This document shows, one piece after another, positions 1 through 5,778 of a DNA stretch of 5,778 bases. The position numbers and the translations under genes are program-made. The notes under the pieces are model-generated. The model saw only the letters and a list, made by a program, of their open reading frames with translations. It had not been told where the DNA came from and did not search any database. Each line of letters starts with the position of its first letter. Positions within the stretch are counted from its first letter, which is position 1. The stretch comes from Candidatus Cloacimonadota bacterium (GTDB taxonomy: Bacteria; Cloacimonadota; Cloacimonadia; Cloacimonadales; Cloacimonadaceae): contig JAGOIS010000103.1 in assembly GCA_017995495.1 (NCBI GenBank), positions 1 through 5,778 of the forward strand. Reading direction: 5' to 3'.

Positions 1-39
1 GCAGTGATCAACGACTGATCCATACTATAACGTCACTTG

Positions 40-67
40 AAACAGGCGGTTTTCGGACCGCCTGTTT
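40..67. terminator. Hairpin, probable intrinsic terminator
   Basis: A perfect 11-bp inverted repeat (AAACAGGCGGT at 40-50, ACCGCCTGTTT at 57-67) encloses a 6-nt loop TTTCGG. Read on the plus strand, the stem ends in TTT and continues GTGTGTT, a mediocre U-rich tail. This fits an intrinsic terminator for a rightward gene ending left of the window. The A-rich other side makes weaker leftward termination possible too. No coding sequence is visible around it, so the gene it serves is unknown. Confidence 0.6.
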
Positions 68-125
68 GTGTGTTGGATGTTAACAACCTCATCCTCATTT
101 ATACGAAAACTCCAGTTGGAAACCC

Positions 126-216
126 GGCTCCGCCTATCAATACGGTATAAATACGGAATCAATACGGATGAAATCCGTATTGATTCCGTATTTATACCGT
201 ATTGATAAGGGGAGCC
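126..216. repeat. Long palindrome made of 11-bp AATACGG iterations
   Basis: Arms 136-169 and 173-206 are perfect 34-bp reverse complements separated by 3 nt (GAA, 170-172). The symmetry continues outward to GGCTCC (126-131) and GGAGCC (211-216) with only two mismatched pairs (132/210 and 134/208), giving 42 of 44 pairs. Each arm is itself iterated: AATACGG starts at 139, 150 and 161, exactly 11 bp apart, and the complement CCGTATT starts at 175, 186 and 197. The element is more AT-rich than its surroundings. A structure this long is far beyond a normal terminator stem. Candidates are a mobile miniature or REP-like hairpin element, a multi-site protein-binding operator, or a cruciform-forming site. 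No transposase or target-site duplication is visible. Confidence 0.9.
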
Positions 217-419
217 AATAAGGACCAAAGTGGAAATGAAGAAATGGATCCCGACAATACATCTGGACAACTGGGTTGGCTTGATAATATGCGCTCTCCA
301 TCGAAGCGATTGGATCAGCCCGGAGGGCGACAGACTATAGCGAGGGAGTGTAGTGAGTGCAGCGAACGGAACCCCTCGACAAGCGGGTGCATATCATACA
401 AAATTATCCCTCAGACCGG
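207..419. other. Intergenic stretch without a recognisable gene
   Basis: Apart from the outer palindrome edge on the left and the repeat patch, I see no credible gene here. A short plus-strand reading frame crosses it from 202, but its protein has no recognisable domain, its start lies inside the palindrome arm, and it runs antisense into the DUF4249 gene. I found no tRNA, rRNA or riboswitch pattern by eye. Confidence 0.6.
321..386. repeat. Degenerate short-period repeat patch, possible dispersed intergenic repeat
   Basis: This patch contains short reiterated words: GAGTG at 346-350 and 355-359 (9 bp apart), AGCGA at 339-343 and 361-365, and a 6-bp inverted pair CGAGGG (341-346) with CCCTCG (373-378). 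It resembles the low-complexity, partly palindromic REP-type intergenic repeats of many bacterial genomes. That is an inference from style; only one copy lies in the window, so dispersal cannot be shown here. Confidence 0.35.
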
Positions 420-426
420 TCAGGGG
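403..426 (-). terminator. Weak hairpin plus U-rich tract after the DUF4249 gene
   Basis: Read on the minus strand, CCCT and AGGG flank the palindrome GACCGGTC, with a 2-nt bulge, and are followed by ATAATTTTG. The stem starts inside the last codons and stop of the lipoprotein gene (stop at 420-422). The stem is short and the loop tight, so this is at best a weak intrinsic terminator closing the leftward receptor-lipoprotein unit. Confidence 0.3.
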
Positions 427-1373
427 TTTGATTGCCTCACAATCCGGGCGAACATATCCGTCCCGCTGGCGGAGCCGAAATAGCCCAGGGCGTTGTGGAT
501 GCCGCCTTGGAGATAGCCTTCCTCCATGAAATTGTAGTTGAAATAGTTCTCATCAACTATTTGCAAACGAAGGCGGTAGCGTCCGTAGAAGACAAAGGCA
601 GTTGCGTAGTTGTTCAGCACCAGGTAGTTGTCTGGCAACCCCGGCAGGGGCGCGGAGTTAAAGACATACATGAAGCTGATTTTGCGGGGGGGGCTGCCGG
701 CATTGTAACCGACGGCCATGTTTTCGTTGGGATGCTGTCCCTGCAGGAATTGCGAGGTATATTCCAGATCCGTGCTGAAGGGTTCCAGGCAATAGGTTTC
801 CGCCATAAAGTAGAAGTTTCCAGCGGAGGCACCGGTAGAAGCGATGGCGGGAAAATCGCTGTCGATCCTGGCCCAGGGGATTTCGTTGCTGGTTTGCGGG
901 TCCAGCGAAAAGCCGATGCCTGGAGGGTTGACTCCGTAGGGATCGGGCTCGGCGACAAGGCAGACAGGGACGGTGGTTTCTGCCCAGATCAAGGAATCCG
1001 CTCCCGGCACCTGCACTTCGATACGGTAGCGGTGTTCAGGCTGGATGATGTTTTCAGCCAGATCAATGTATTTGAATTTGAATTCATGCAAGGCTGGCGT
1101 GAGCTGGAATTCCAACCCGGTATCCAGGTCGCGGATGGTGACCGTGGCATCGTAAACGAAGATCTCCAGGGGGTTGAAATCCTCGATGGCGGAGCTGCGG
1201 GTCACATAGACCGGGTATTCCAAATGGACAGGTTTTCCGGCCATCAGCAGTCCTGCTACAGTGAAGACGTCGCCTTCAAAACGTGGCCCGCTGGTGTTTT
1301 CGCAGGACGCCAGCAGCATGGCCCACAGCGGTATAAAAAGGGTCAGGAGCCGAACGGGAGGGAACTTTACCAT
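420..1373 (-). CDS. DUF4249-like outer-membrane lipoprotein
   Basis: This is a complete 317-residue protein. It opens with a lipoprotein signal peptide: a basic N-terminus, a hydrophobic run at about residues 8-22 and a lipobox LLASC with the lipidated Cys at 24. The following Glu suggests no inner-membrane retention signal. The mature part has the look of the DUF4249 family: an early beta-rich segment (about 36-90, with DATVTIRDLDTG), a YRIEVQVPG...AETTVP stretch (about 116-136), and a Gly-rich end GGIHNALGYFGSASGTDMF (about 290-307). DUF4249 genes are typically partnered with TonB-dependent receptors, as here. The molecular role is not established; assisting receptor-mediated uptake at the outer membrane is inference. 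Translation is probably coupled: the ATG (1373-1371) overlaps the receptor's TAA, and GGGGTGA sits 7 nt upstream. An 8-base C run on the coding strand (plus-strand G at 686-693) lies in codons 227-230. Confidence 0.72.
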   Translation of the reverse strand: MVKFPPVRLLTLFIPLWAMLLASCENTSGPRFEGDVFTVAGLLMAGKPVHLEYPVYVTRSSAIEDFNPLEIFVYDATVTIRDLDTGLEFQLTPALHEFKFKYIDLAENIIQPEHRYRIEVQVPGADSLIWAETTVPVCLVAEPDPYGVNPPGIGFSLDPQTSNEIPWARIDSDFPAIASTGASAGNFYFMAETYCLEPFSTDLEYTSQFLQGQHPNENMAVGYNAGSPPRKISFMYVFNSAPLPGLPDNYLVLNNYATAFVFYGRYRLRLQIVDENYFNYNFMEEGYLQGGIHNALGYFGSASGTDMFARIVRQSNP

Positions 1374-1687
1374 GTGACATTCACCCCAATGAAAGGCAGA
1401 AAGGGAAACTGGGAGCCGTCGTTGGCTTGCAGTTGCAGGCTCAGGTCTTCCTGCGGGACCAGCCGGTAACTACGAAAACTTACGTTTTTGCGGTCGAAGA
1501 GGTTGATCACGTCCAGATAGGGTTCGATGCTGCCCCAGCGCGTGTTCCACTGCAGTTTGGCGCTCAGGTCCAGCCGCATGTAATAGGGCAGGCGATAGCC
1601 GTCTTTGTAGCTGTAGATGATCTGGAAATTCTCGCCGTCGAAATAGACGCGTTCCGGCACCTCCACCGGCTGGCCTTTCCCGCCTGT
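1367..1687 (-). pseudogene. TonB-dependent receptor, C-terminal fragment only
   Basis: About 107 C-terminal residues of an outer-membrane TonB-dependent receptor beta-barrel. The recognisable part runs from about GQPVEVPERVYFDGENFQ through YYMRLDLSAKLQW and GSIEPYLDVINLFDRKNV to the C-terminal strand PFIGVNVTW. The NLFDRKNV-type strand and the final aromatic residue, a beta-barrel assembly signal, are hallmarks of the family. A full receptor is usually 700-1000 residues, so the signal peptide, plug and most of the barrel are missing. The frame stays open upstream of about 1687 to an ATG at 1750, but those residues are the antisense of the T9SS domain and look nothing like a barrel, so that ATG is not the true start. 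The fragment directly precedes the DUF4249 gene, its expected partner, with overlapping stop and start codons. The beheading reflects a breakpoint, real or from assembly. The substrate cannot be told. Confidence 0.75.
1381..1387 (-). promoter_or_regulatory. Ribosome binding site of the DUF4249 gene
   Basis: GGGGTGA on the minus strand lies 7 nt before the ATG at 1373, inside the last codons of the receptor gene. It supports this ATG as the start and translational coupling to the receptor. Confidence 0.55.
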
Positions 1688-1932
1688 ATGATGCCTATCC
1701 CAATCCCTTCCGCGAAGGCGGAACAACCCTGATCGAAGCCAGGATCGCAAGCAGTGAAAGCGGCATCCTGAGCGTCTGCAACCTGCGCGGCCAGGTTATC
1801 CGCGGCCTGCAGCTGGGCTCCGGAAATCATCAGATCAGCCTGGCCAGCGGCGATCTGCCTTCCGGAATCTATCTGTATAAACTGCAAACGCCCAGCGTGC
1901 GCCTAGTTAAAAAGCTGGTGCTGTTGCGTTAA
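1681..1932 (+). pseudogene. T9SS type A C-terminal sorting domain, 3' fragment of a secreted protein gene
   Basis: Plus-strand frame 1 from 1681 reads R-L-Y-D-A-Y-P-N-P-F, then an ILSVCNLRGQVIRGLQL strand pair, HQISLASGDLPSGIYLYKL, and ends KKLVLLR before TAA at 1930-1932. This is the classic pattern of the T9SS type A sorting domain: YPNPF opening, a Y/CNLxGQ motif, a LPSGIYxYKL motif and a basic C-terminus. In bacteria with a type IX system this domain directs secretion and surface attachment and is cleaved off. About 83 residues remain; the cargo part is missing and no ATG start exists in this frame, so it is not expressible as it stands. Its 5' end coincides with the 5' end of the oppositely oriented receptor fragment. 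It converges on the lamin-tail gene, with 61 bp between the two stop codons. Confidence 0.8.
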
Positions 1933-1993
1933 ACCGCAGTCTCGCCCGTCATCCCCGTAGCCCGATGAGCTGATCTACCCGCCAGGTCCGGCT
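1933..1993. other. Short spacer between convergent gene ends
   Basis: These 61 bp separate the stop of the plus-strand T9SS fragment from the stop of the minus-strand lamin-tail gene. I see no strong hairpin with a T-run here, so a shared bidirectional terminator, which would be expected, is not evident by eye. Confidence 0.5.
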
Positions 1994-3637
1994 TCAGTAG
2001 AAAACTACGGCCGAGAACTGCCTCCGGAAGGTTTTTGTCCCATCCGTGGGCCGGGATTCCCAGGAAATGTAATATCTTCCCCGGGGCGCGATCCTGCCCG
2101 TGGAGGTCATGCCATTCCAAGTGAGCATCCCTTCCGCCGTGATCATAGTGTAATCAGCCAGAATGCGCACCAGGCAGCCGCTGAGATCGTAAACCCGGCA
2201 ATTGACACGGCTCTGGGCGCTGTCCAGCTTGTAAACGAGGTTGATCGTTTCGCCGTTTTGGGGATTGCAGGGGCTGCCCTCAACCCGGACAGAGTTTTGA
2301 TACTCCGGCACAGGGACGCTCTGGCTGTTGGCCTTGCCCGGCGTGGAGCCGGAGAGGTCGAGCGAATGGCGCCATGCCACCTGCTGAGAGGAGTCGAGAT
2401 AGCGTTCCAGCGATTTGCCCTGGTGCGATCCGCCCCCGCTGTAACTCATCTGATCGATGCTGTTGCCATCTGAATCCTGCAGTGTGATGCTGTCGCTGTC
2501 GTTGTTCAGAACTGTCCAGCCGCTGGTGCCGATTACCGCGCTCGCCGGACAATCCGGATAGTGCGCCAGAAACTGCCCGGGCGTTGAACAGAGCACGAAA
2601 TAACCGGAATAACCAGGCAGGCTGAAGGTGCATTCATTTTCGGCGGCGTCGATGATCTTATAATCACCCCGGATGTTCGCTGTTTGCACCCAAAGCTCTA
2701 TCCACTCGGGTTTTCCGGTCTCGGGATGGTACATGAGTTCATTGATCACCGGTGGCCTTAACACCAGCGCAAACAGGTCCACGGTCACGGAATTGTTGCC
2801 CGGGTCAGGATCGTTTTCCAGATCAAGTTCAGCGGTGACCTGATGATTAAGATCGTCCTCCACAGGCAGGCTGGCCACCACAAGCAGCGAATCCCCGGCG
2901 GCAAGATCTGAGACTATTTTGTCATCGATTTTTATGCCATCCAGATAGATACGCAGATCAGCGCTGATCGCCGGACTGATGTCCGCCAGGTTTTTTGCCC
3001 AGACCCCAAACTGCCAACCACTTTCCGCTTTCCAAGTACTGGGATGCAGGAGGGCATAATCGACCCGGACGCGGTTGGGCAGCCCGGGAGTTGGTTCCTG
3101 CTCCGCGTAAAAGTCGGTAGCGCAGTCGTTTGTATCATATCCGTCCATCCGCCTGGCCAACGAGTAACTCTCCGGCACATCCACGGCAAAGCTGGTGCCA
3201 GGCAAGCCTGTGTCATCAGGCAGGCCGTTGCTGTTGGGGCTGTCGTAAAGCACTGTGTCGGTGTAGGATCCGTCAGAACTCAGGTAGCGGATGGCATCGG
3301 TTTCAGCCCCGCCGTTTTGAAAGGCCAGCGGGGTTACGAAAACCGCCTGTTCGACCAGGGCGTCGCCGATCAACACAATGTGGTGGGCACGCAGGATGAA
3401 GTGGGGAAATTCAAAGACCTCCCCAAAATTGGCTCCGCCGCTGAAGATCTTGGCTCCGGCGAGATTGACATCCGTGTTTCCGGAATTGTAAAGCTCGATC
3501 CATTCCTTGCCGCTGTCCGCGCCGTCGGGATCGTAGCAGACCTCATTGATCACCACCTGGCAGGAGATCCGCGCCGGCAGCAAAGCCAGCGCCAGACAGG
3601 CCAGCAACCCTTGCCAAACCTTGATCACCGGTTTCAC
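1994..3637 (-). CDS. Secreted lamin-tail-domain protein with CARDB-like and FlgD-like domains
   Basis: This is a complete 547-residue exported protein. Residues 1-26 form a Sec signal peptide with a hydrophobic stretch at about 10-21; the Cys in RISC lacks a good lipobox, so signal peptidase I cleavage is more likely. Lamin-tail domain 1 covers about 27-188 (VVINEVCYDPDGADSGKEWI, then a PTPGLPN end). A CARDB-like beta-sandwich spans about 190-290, ending DPDPGNNSVTVDL. Lamin-tail domain 2 covers about 296-437 (PVINELMYHP, EWIEL, then STPGKANS). A FlgD Ig-like C-terminal domain covers about 450-540 (RVYDLSGCLVRIL, LTWNGMTSTGRIAPRGRYYI). There are no catalytic motifs; lamin-tail domains in bacteria occur in large secreted or surface proteins, so an adhesive or structural role is inference. 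Unlike many exported proteins in this lineage it lacks a recognisable T9SS sorting tail. The start is GTG, 15 bp after the glgP stop, so co-transcription is likely. Confidence 0.82.
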   Translation of the reverse strand: MKPVIKVWQGLLACLALALLPARISCQVVINEVCYDPDGADSGKEWIELYNSGNTDVNLAGAKIFSGGANFGEVFEFPHFILRAHHIVLIGDALVEQAVFVTPLAFQNGGAETDAIRYLSSDGSYTDTVLYDSPNSNGLPDDTGLPGTSFAVDVPESYSLARRMDGYDTNDCATDFYAEQEPTPGLPNRVRVDYALLHPSTWKAESGWQFGVWAKNLADISPAISADLRIYLDGIKIDDKIVSDLAAGDSLLVVASLPVEDDLNHQVTAELDLENDPDPGNNSVTVDLFALVLRPPVINELMYHPETGKPEWIELWVQTANIRGDYKIIDAAENECTFSLPGYSGYFVLCSTPGQFLAHYPDCPASAVIGTSGWTVLNNDSDSITLQDSDGNSIDQMSYSGGGSHQGKSLERYLDSSQQVAWRHSLDLSGSTPGKANSQSVPVPEYQNSVRVEGSPCNPQNGETINLVYKLDSAQSRVNCRVYDLSGCLVRILADYTMITAEGMLTWNGMTSTGRIAPRGRYYISWESRPTDGTKTFRRQFSAVVFY

Positions 3638-3639
3638 AT

Positions 3640-3649
3640 CCTCTCTTCC
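3640..3649 (-). promoter_or_regulatory. Ribosome binding site of the lamin-tail gene
   Basis: The minus strand carries GGAAGAGAGG just before the GTG start at 3637. The GGAAG part is 7 nt from that GTG, while GAGG is only 2 nt away. A second in-frame GTG (codon 4, 3628) would be 11 nt from GAGG, so the start could be three codons later. An ATG overlapping the first GTG out of frame is followed at once by TGA and is not a start. Confidence 0.5.
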
Positions 3650-3652
3650 GGC

Positions 3653-5778
3653 TCAGGGCAGGTCCAGCAGAATCGGTTCCACGCCCCAGATCTCAGCCGC
3701 GTATTCGCGGATGGCGCGGTCGGAGGAGAATTTTCCCACCCGCGCGATGTTCAGGATGGCCTTTCTGGCCCAGGCGTGACGGTCTTTCCAGAGCTCGTCG
3801 ATGCGCTGCGAGGCTTCCAGGAAGGACCTGAAATCCGCCATGATGCAGTAGGGATCGCCGGAATCCAGCAGGGACCGGACTATCGGATCGAAGATGCCTT
3901 TTTCTTTGGGCGAGAACATATCCGAAGCGATGGCCTCGATAGCCCGGCGCAGCTCCGCGTCCTTATTGAAGTACTCGTATGGATTGTAACCGCCTTGTTT
4001 CAAAGCGGTTACCTCCGCGGCATTGAGCCCGAAGATGAACATGTTTTCGGTTCCTATCTCCTCGGCCATTTCCACGTTGGCGCCGTCCAGGGTGCCCAGG
4101 GTGAGGGCGCCGTTGAGGGCGAATTTCATGTTGCCGGTGCCGCTGGCCTCAAATCCCGCCGTGGAGATCTGCTCCGAAACATCCGCCGCGGGGATGATCT
4201 TTTCCGCCAGGGAGACCGTGTAATCTGGCAAAAACACCACCTTGAGCCTGTCTCCGACGTCCGGGTCCTTGTTCACCACCACGCCCAGATTGTTGATCAG
4301 CTTGATCAGGATCTTGGCCAGATAGTAGCCCGGGGCGGCTTTGCCGGCAAAAATGACGGTTCGCGGCACGCATTCAGCCTGGGGATCGTCCTTGATCCGC
4401 AGGTAGTGGGCAATGGTGCCCAACACATTTAGCAACTGGCGTTTATACTCGTGGAGCCGTTTGATCTGGGCGTCGAAGATGCTGTCCGCGGAGGTGCGGA
4501 TGCCCGTCACCTTGAAGATGTGGCGACTCAGCGCGCGTTTATTGATCTGCTTGATCTCCAAAAAGGCATCCAGAAACTCGGTGTCATCAATGTATTGCTC
4601 GATCCCGCGGATGAGGTCCAGATCTGCCACCCAGGCATCGCCGATGTGCTCGGAGATGAGGCTGGCCAATTGCGGATTGCACACCCTCAGCCAGAGCCGG
4701 GGAGTGATGCCATTGGTCTTGTTCTGAAAGCGTTCGGGGTACATTTCGTAAAAATCCGGGAAGATGCGTTCCTTGATGATCTGGGAATGCAGCTTGGCCA
4801 CCCCGTTCACCGCGTGGGACCCGTGCAGGCAAAGCTGCGCCATGCGCAGTTTCTTTTCCGGCCCTTCCTCGATCACGCTCAGGTTTTGCATCTTGTTGAG
4901 GTCGCCCGGATAGAGGCGCGTCACCTCTCCCAGGATGTGGTTGTTGATCTGGTAGATCAGCTGCAGGTGCCGCGGCAGCAGTTCTTTGAAGAGCTCCACA
5001 CCCCATTTTTCCAGGGCTTCCGGCAGAATGGTGTGGTTGGTGTAGCTGAAGCAGCGGCGGGTGATATCCCAAGCGGTCTCAAAATCCAGCCTTTCCTCGT
5101 CGATGAGAACGCGCAGCAATTCCGGAATGGCCAGGGCCGGATGGGTGTCGTTGAGTTGCACGGCGATCTTGTCAGGAAGTTCGGCAAAGCTGTCGTGGTC
5201 TTGCTTCCAGCCCTGCAGGATGTCTTGCAGGGTGGCGCTAACGAAGAAGTATTCCTGCTCCAGGCGCAGCACCTTGCCCAAGTGGATGTTGTCGTTGGGA
5301 TAGAGCACTTTGGAGATGTTTTCGGAGATGTTTTTGCGTTCCACGGCGCGCACGTAGTCGCCGCTGTTGAAATAGTCGAAGTCAAATTCGTCGGTGGCGG
5401 TGGCCTGCCAGAGACGCAGGTCGTTCACGTTGTCCACCTTGTAGCCGGGGATGGGAATGTCCCAGGCCACTGCCATCACGTCGTTTGTGTCCACCCAGCG
5501 GTGCCGGGTGCGCCCATCCGGCATTTCCTCGCTGATCACTTTGCCGCCAAACCGCACCCGGTAGGTGATCTCCGGACGCTTGATCTCCCAGGGGCAGCCT
5601 TTTTTCAGCCAGTGGTCCGGCTCCTCCACCTGGTAACCCTGGACGATGTCCTGCTTGGAGATGCCAAATTCATAGCGGATGCCGTAACCGTAGGCAGGAT
5701 AGGCCTGGGTGGCCAGGGAATCCATGAAACAGGCTGCCAGGCGTCCCAGACCGCCGTTGCCCAGCCCCATGTCCGGCT
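3653..5778 (-). CDS. glgP: Glycogen phosphorylase, 5'-truncated by the window edge
   Basis: GT35 alpha-glucan phosphorylase. It cleaves alpha-1,4 glucan ends with phosphate to release glucose-1-phosphate, using pyridoxal phosphate, in the cytoplasm. About 707 residues are visible; the frame is still open at the edge, and the ATG at 5770 lies inside the conserved PDMGLGNGGLGRLAACF stretch, so it is not the start. Roughly 120-130 N-terminal residues are missing, judged against the rabbit muscle enzyme. Numbering from that Met, the family landmarks are present: NDN of the active-site loop (159-161), QLNDTHPALAIPELLR (205-220), His246 (rabbit His377), NKTNGITPRLWL (350-361), Lys437-Arg438 (rabbit Lys568-Arg569), and EASGTGNMKF with Thr545 and the PLP Lys549 (rabbit Thr676 and Lys680). 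The C-terminus IWGVEP...LP matches the animal-type enzyme closely. All visible catalytic residues are intact, so it is probably active. N-terminal regulatory features lie outside the window. The lamin-tail gene follows 15 bp downstream. Confidence 0.97.
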   Translation of the reverse strand, partial: PDMGLGNGGLGRLAACFMDSLATQAYPAYGYGIRYEFGISKQDIVQGYQVEEPDHWLKKGCPWEIKRPEITYRVRFGGKVISEEMPDGRTRHRWVDTNDVMAVAWDIPIPGYKVDNVNDLRLWQATATDEFDFDYFNSGDYVRAVERKNISENISKVLYPNDNIHLGKVLRLEQEYFFVSATLQDILQGWKQDHDSFAELPDKIAVQLNDTHPALAIPELLRVLIDEERLDFETAWDITRRCFSYTNHTILPEALEKWGVELFKELLPRHLQLIYQINNHILGEVTRLYPGDLNKMQNLSVIEEGPEKKLRMAQLCLHGSHAVNGVAKLHSQIIKERIFPDFYEMYPERFQNKTNGITPRLWLRVCNPQLASLISEHIGDAWVADLDLIRGIEQYIDDTEFLDAFLEIKQINKRALSRHIFKVTGIRTSADSIFDAQIKRLHEYKRQLLNVLGTIAHYLRIKDDPQAECVPRTVIFAGKAAPGYYLAKILIKLINNLGVVVNKDPDVGDRLKVVFLPDYTVSLAEKIIPAADVSEQISTAGFEASGTGNMKFALNGALTLGTLDGANVEMAEEIGTENMFIFGLNAAEVTALKQGGYNPYEYFNKDAELRRAIEAIASDMFSPKEKGIFDPIVRSLLDSGDPYCIMADFRSFLEASQRIDELWKDRHAWARKAILNIARVGKFSSDRAIREYAAEIWGVEPILLDLP

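Noticed and set aside
126..216. Reading the palindrome as a CRISPR repeat or an ordinary terminator
   Set aside because: There are no spacers between the 11-bp units and no cas genes, and a 34-44-bp perfect stem without a following T-run is not a typical terminator.
25..483. Short frames across the intergenic region (minus 25-270, plus 202-483)
   Set aside because: Both owe part of their sequence to the palindrome or the repeat patch, have no family resemblance and no convincing ribosome binding site.
432..1469. A 345-residue plus-strand open frame, longer than the lipoprotein gene opposite it
   Set aside because: Its protein has no recognisable domain or signal, and it is antisense to the DUF4249 gene, which has a lipobox, RBS, partner gene and family motifs. 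Long antisense frames are common at this codon composition.
1688..1750. ATG at 1750 (minus) as the true start of the receptor-like protein
   Set aside because: The first ~21 residues are the reverse of the T9SS sorting-domain coding sequence and are Arg/Trp-rich, unlike a signal peptide or barrel strand. Receptor similarity begins only after about 1687.
3044..4432. A 462-residue plus-strand open frame
   Set aside because: It runs antisense across the end of glgP, the intergenic gap and the start of the lamin-tail gene, both strongly supported. The protein is low-information and lacks any family motif.
5768..5770. ATG at 5770 as the glgP start
   Set aside because: The codons before it read P-D, continuing the conserved PDMGLGNGGLGRL stretch that lies over 100 residues into phosphorylases; the gene simply runs off the window.

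Overview
The window reads as a piece of a GC-moderate genome of the FCB superphylum (Bacteroidota/Cloacimonadota-like). The basis is the gene mix: a DUF4249-type outer-membrane lipoprotein coupled to a TonB-dependent receptor, a type IX secretion (T9SS) C-terminal sorting domain, and a secreted lamin-tail-domain protein with a FlgD-like C-terminus. Cloacimonadota is my best guess, but this is inference from domain style; no marker gene is present.

Layout from left to right. Positions 1-419 are a gene-free intergenic stretch. It holds a terminator-like hairpin (40-67), a long almost perfect palindrome built from 11-bp repeated units (126-216), a short degenerate repeat patch (about 321-386) and a weak hairpin at the end of the next gene. 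From 420 to about 1687, on the minus strand, lie a complete DUF4249-like lipoprotein gene and the last ~107 codons of a TonB-dependent receptor; their stop and start codons overlap. From about 1681 to 1932, on the plus strand, lies the last ~83 codons of a T9SS-sorted secreted protein. It has no usable start codon and is easily missed by ORF calling. From 1994 to 5778, on the minus strand, lie a secreted 547-residue lamin-tail-domain protein and, 15 bp upstream of it, glycogen phosphorylase (glgP), whose N-terminus runs off the right edge.

Functionally there are two unrelated units. glgP plus the lamin-tail gene look like one leftward transcription unit: cytoplasmic glycogen breakdown next to an exported, probably surface-associated protein. 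The receptor plus DUF4249 gene form a second leftward unit for outer-membrane substrate uptake, but the receptor is beheaded.

The two most noteworthy items are the junction near 1676-1690, where two genes pointing away from each other have both lost their 5' parts at the same place (a rearrangement breakpoint or an assembly chimera), and the palindrome at 126-216, whose arms each carry three AATACGG boxes exactly 11 bp apart. I do not see a complete new multi-gene system in this window.
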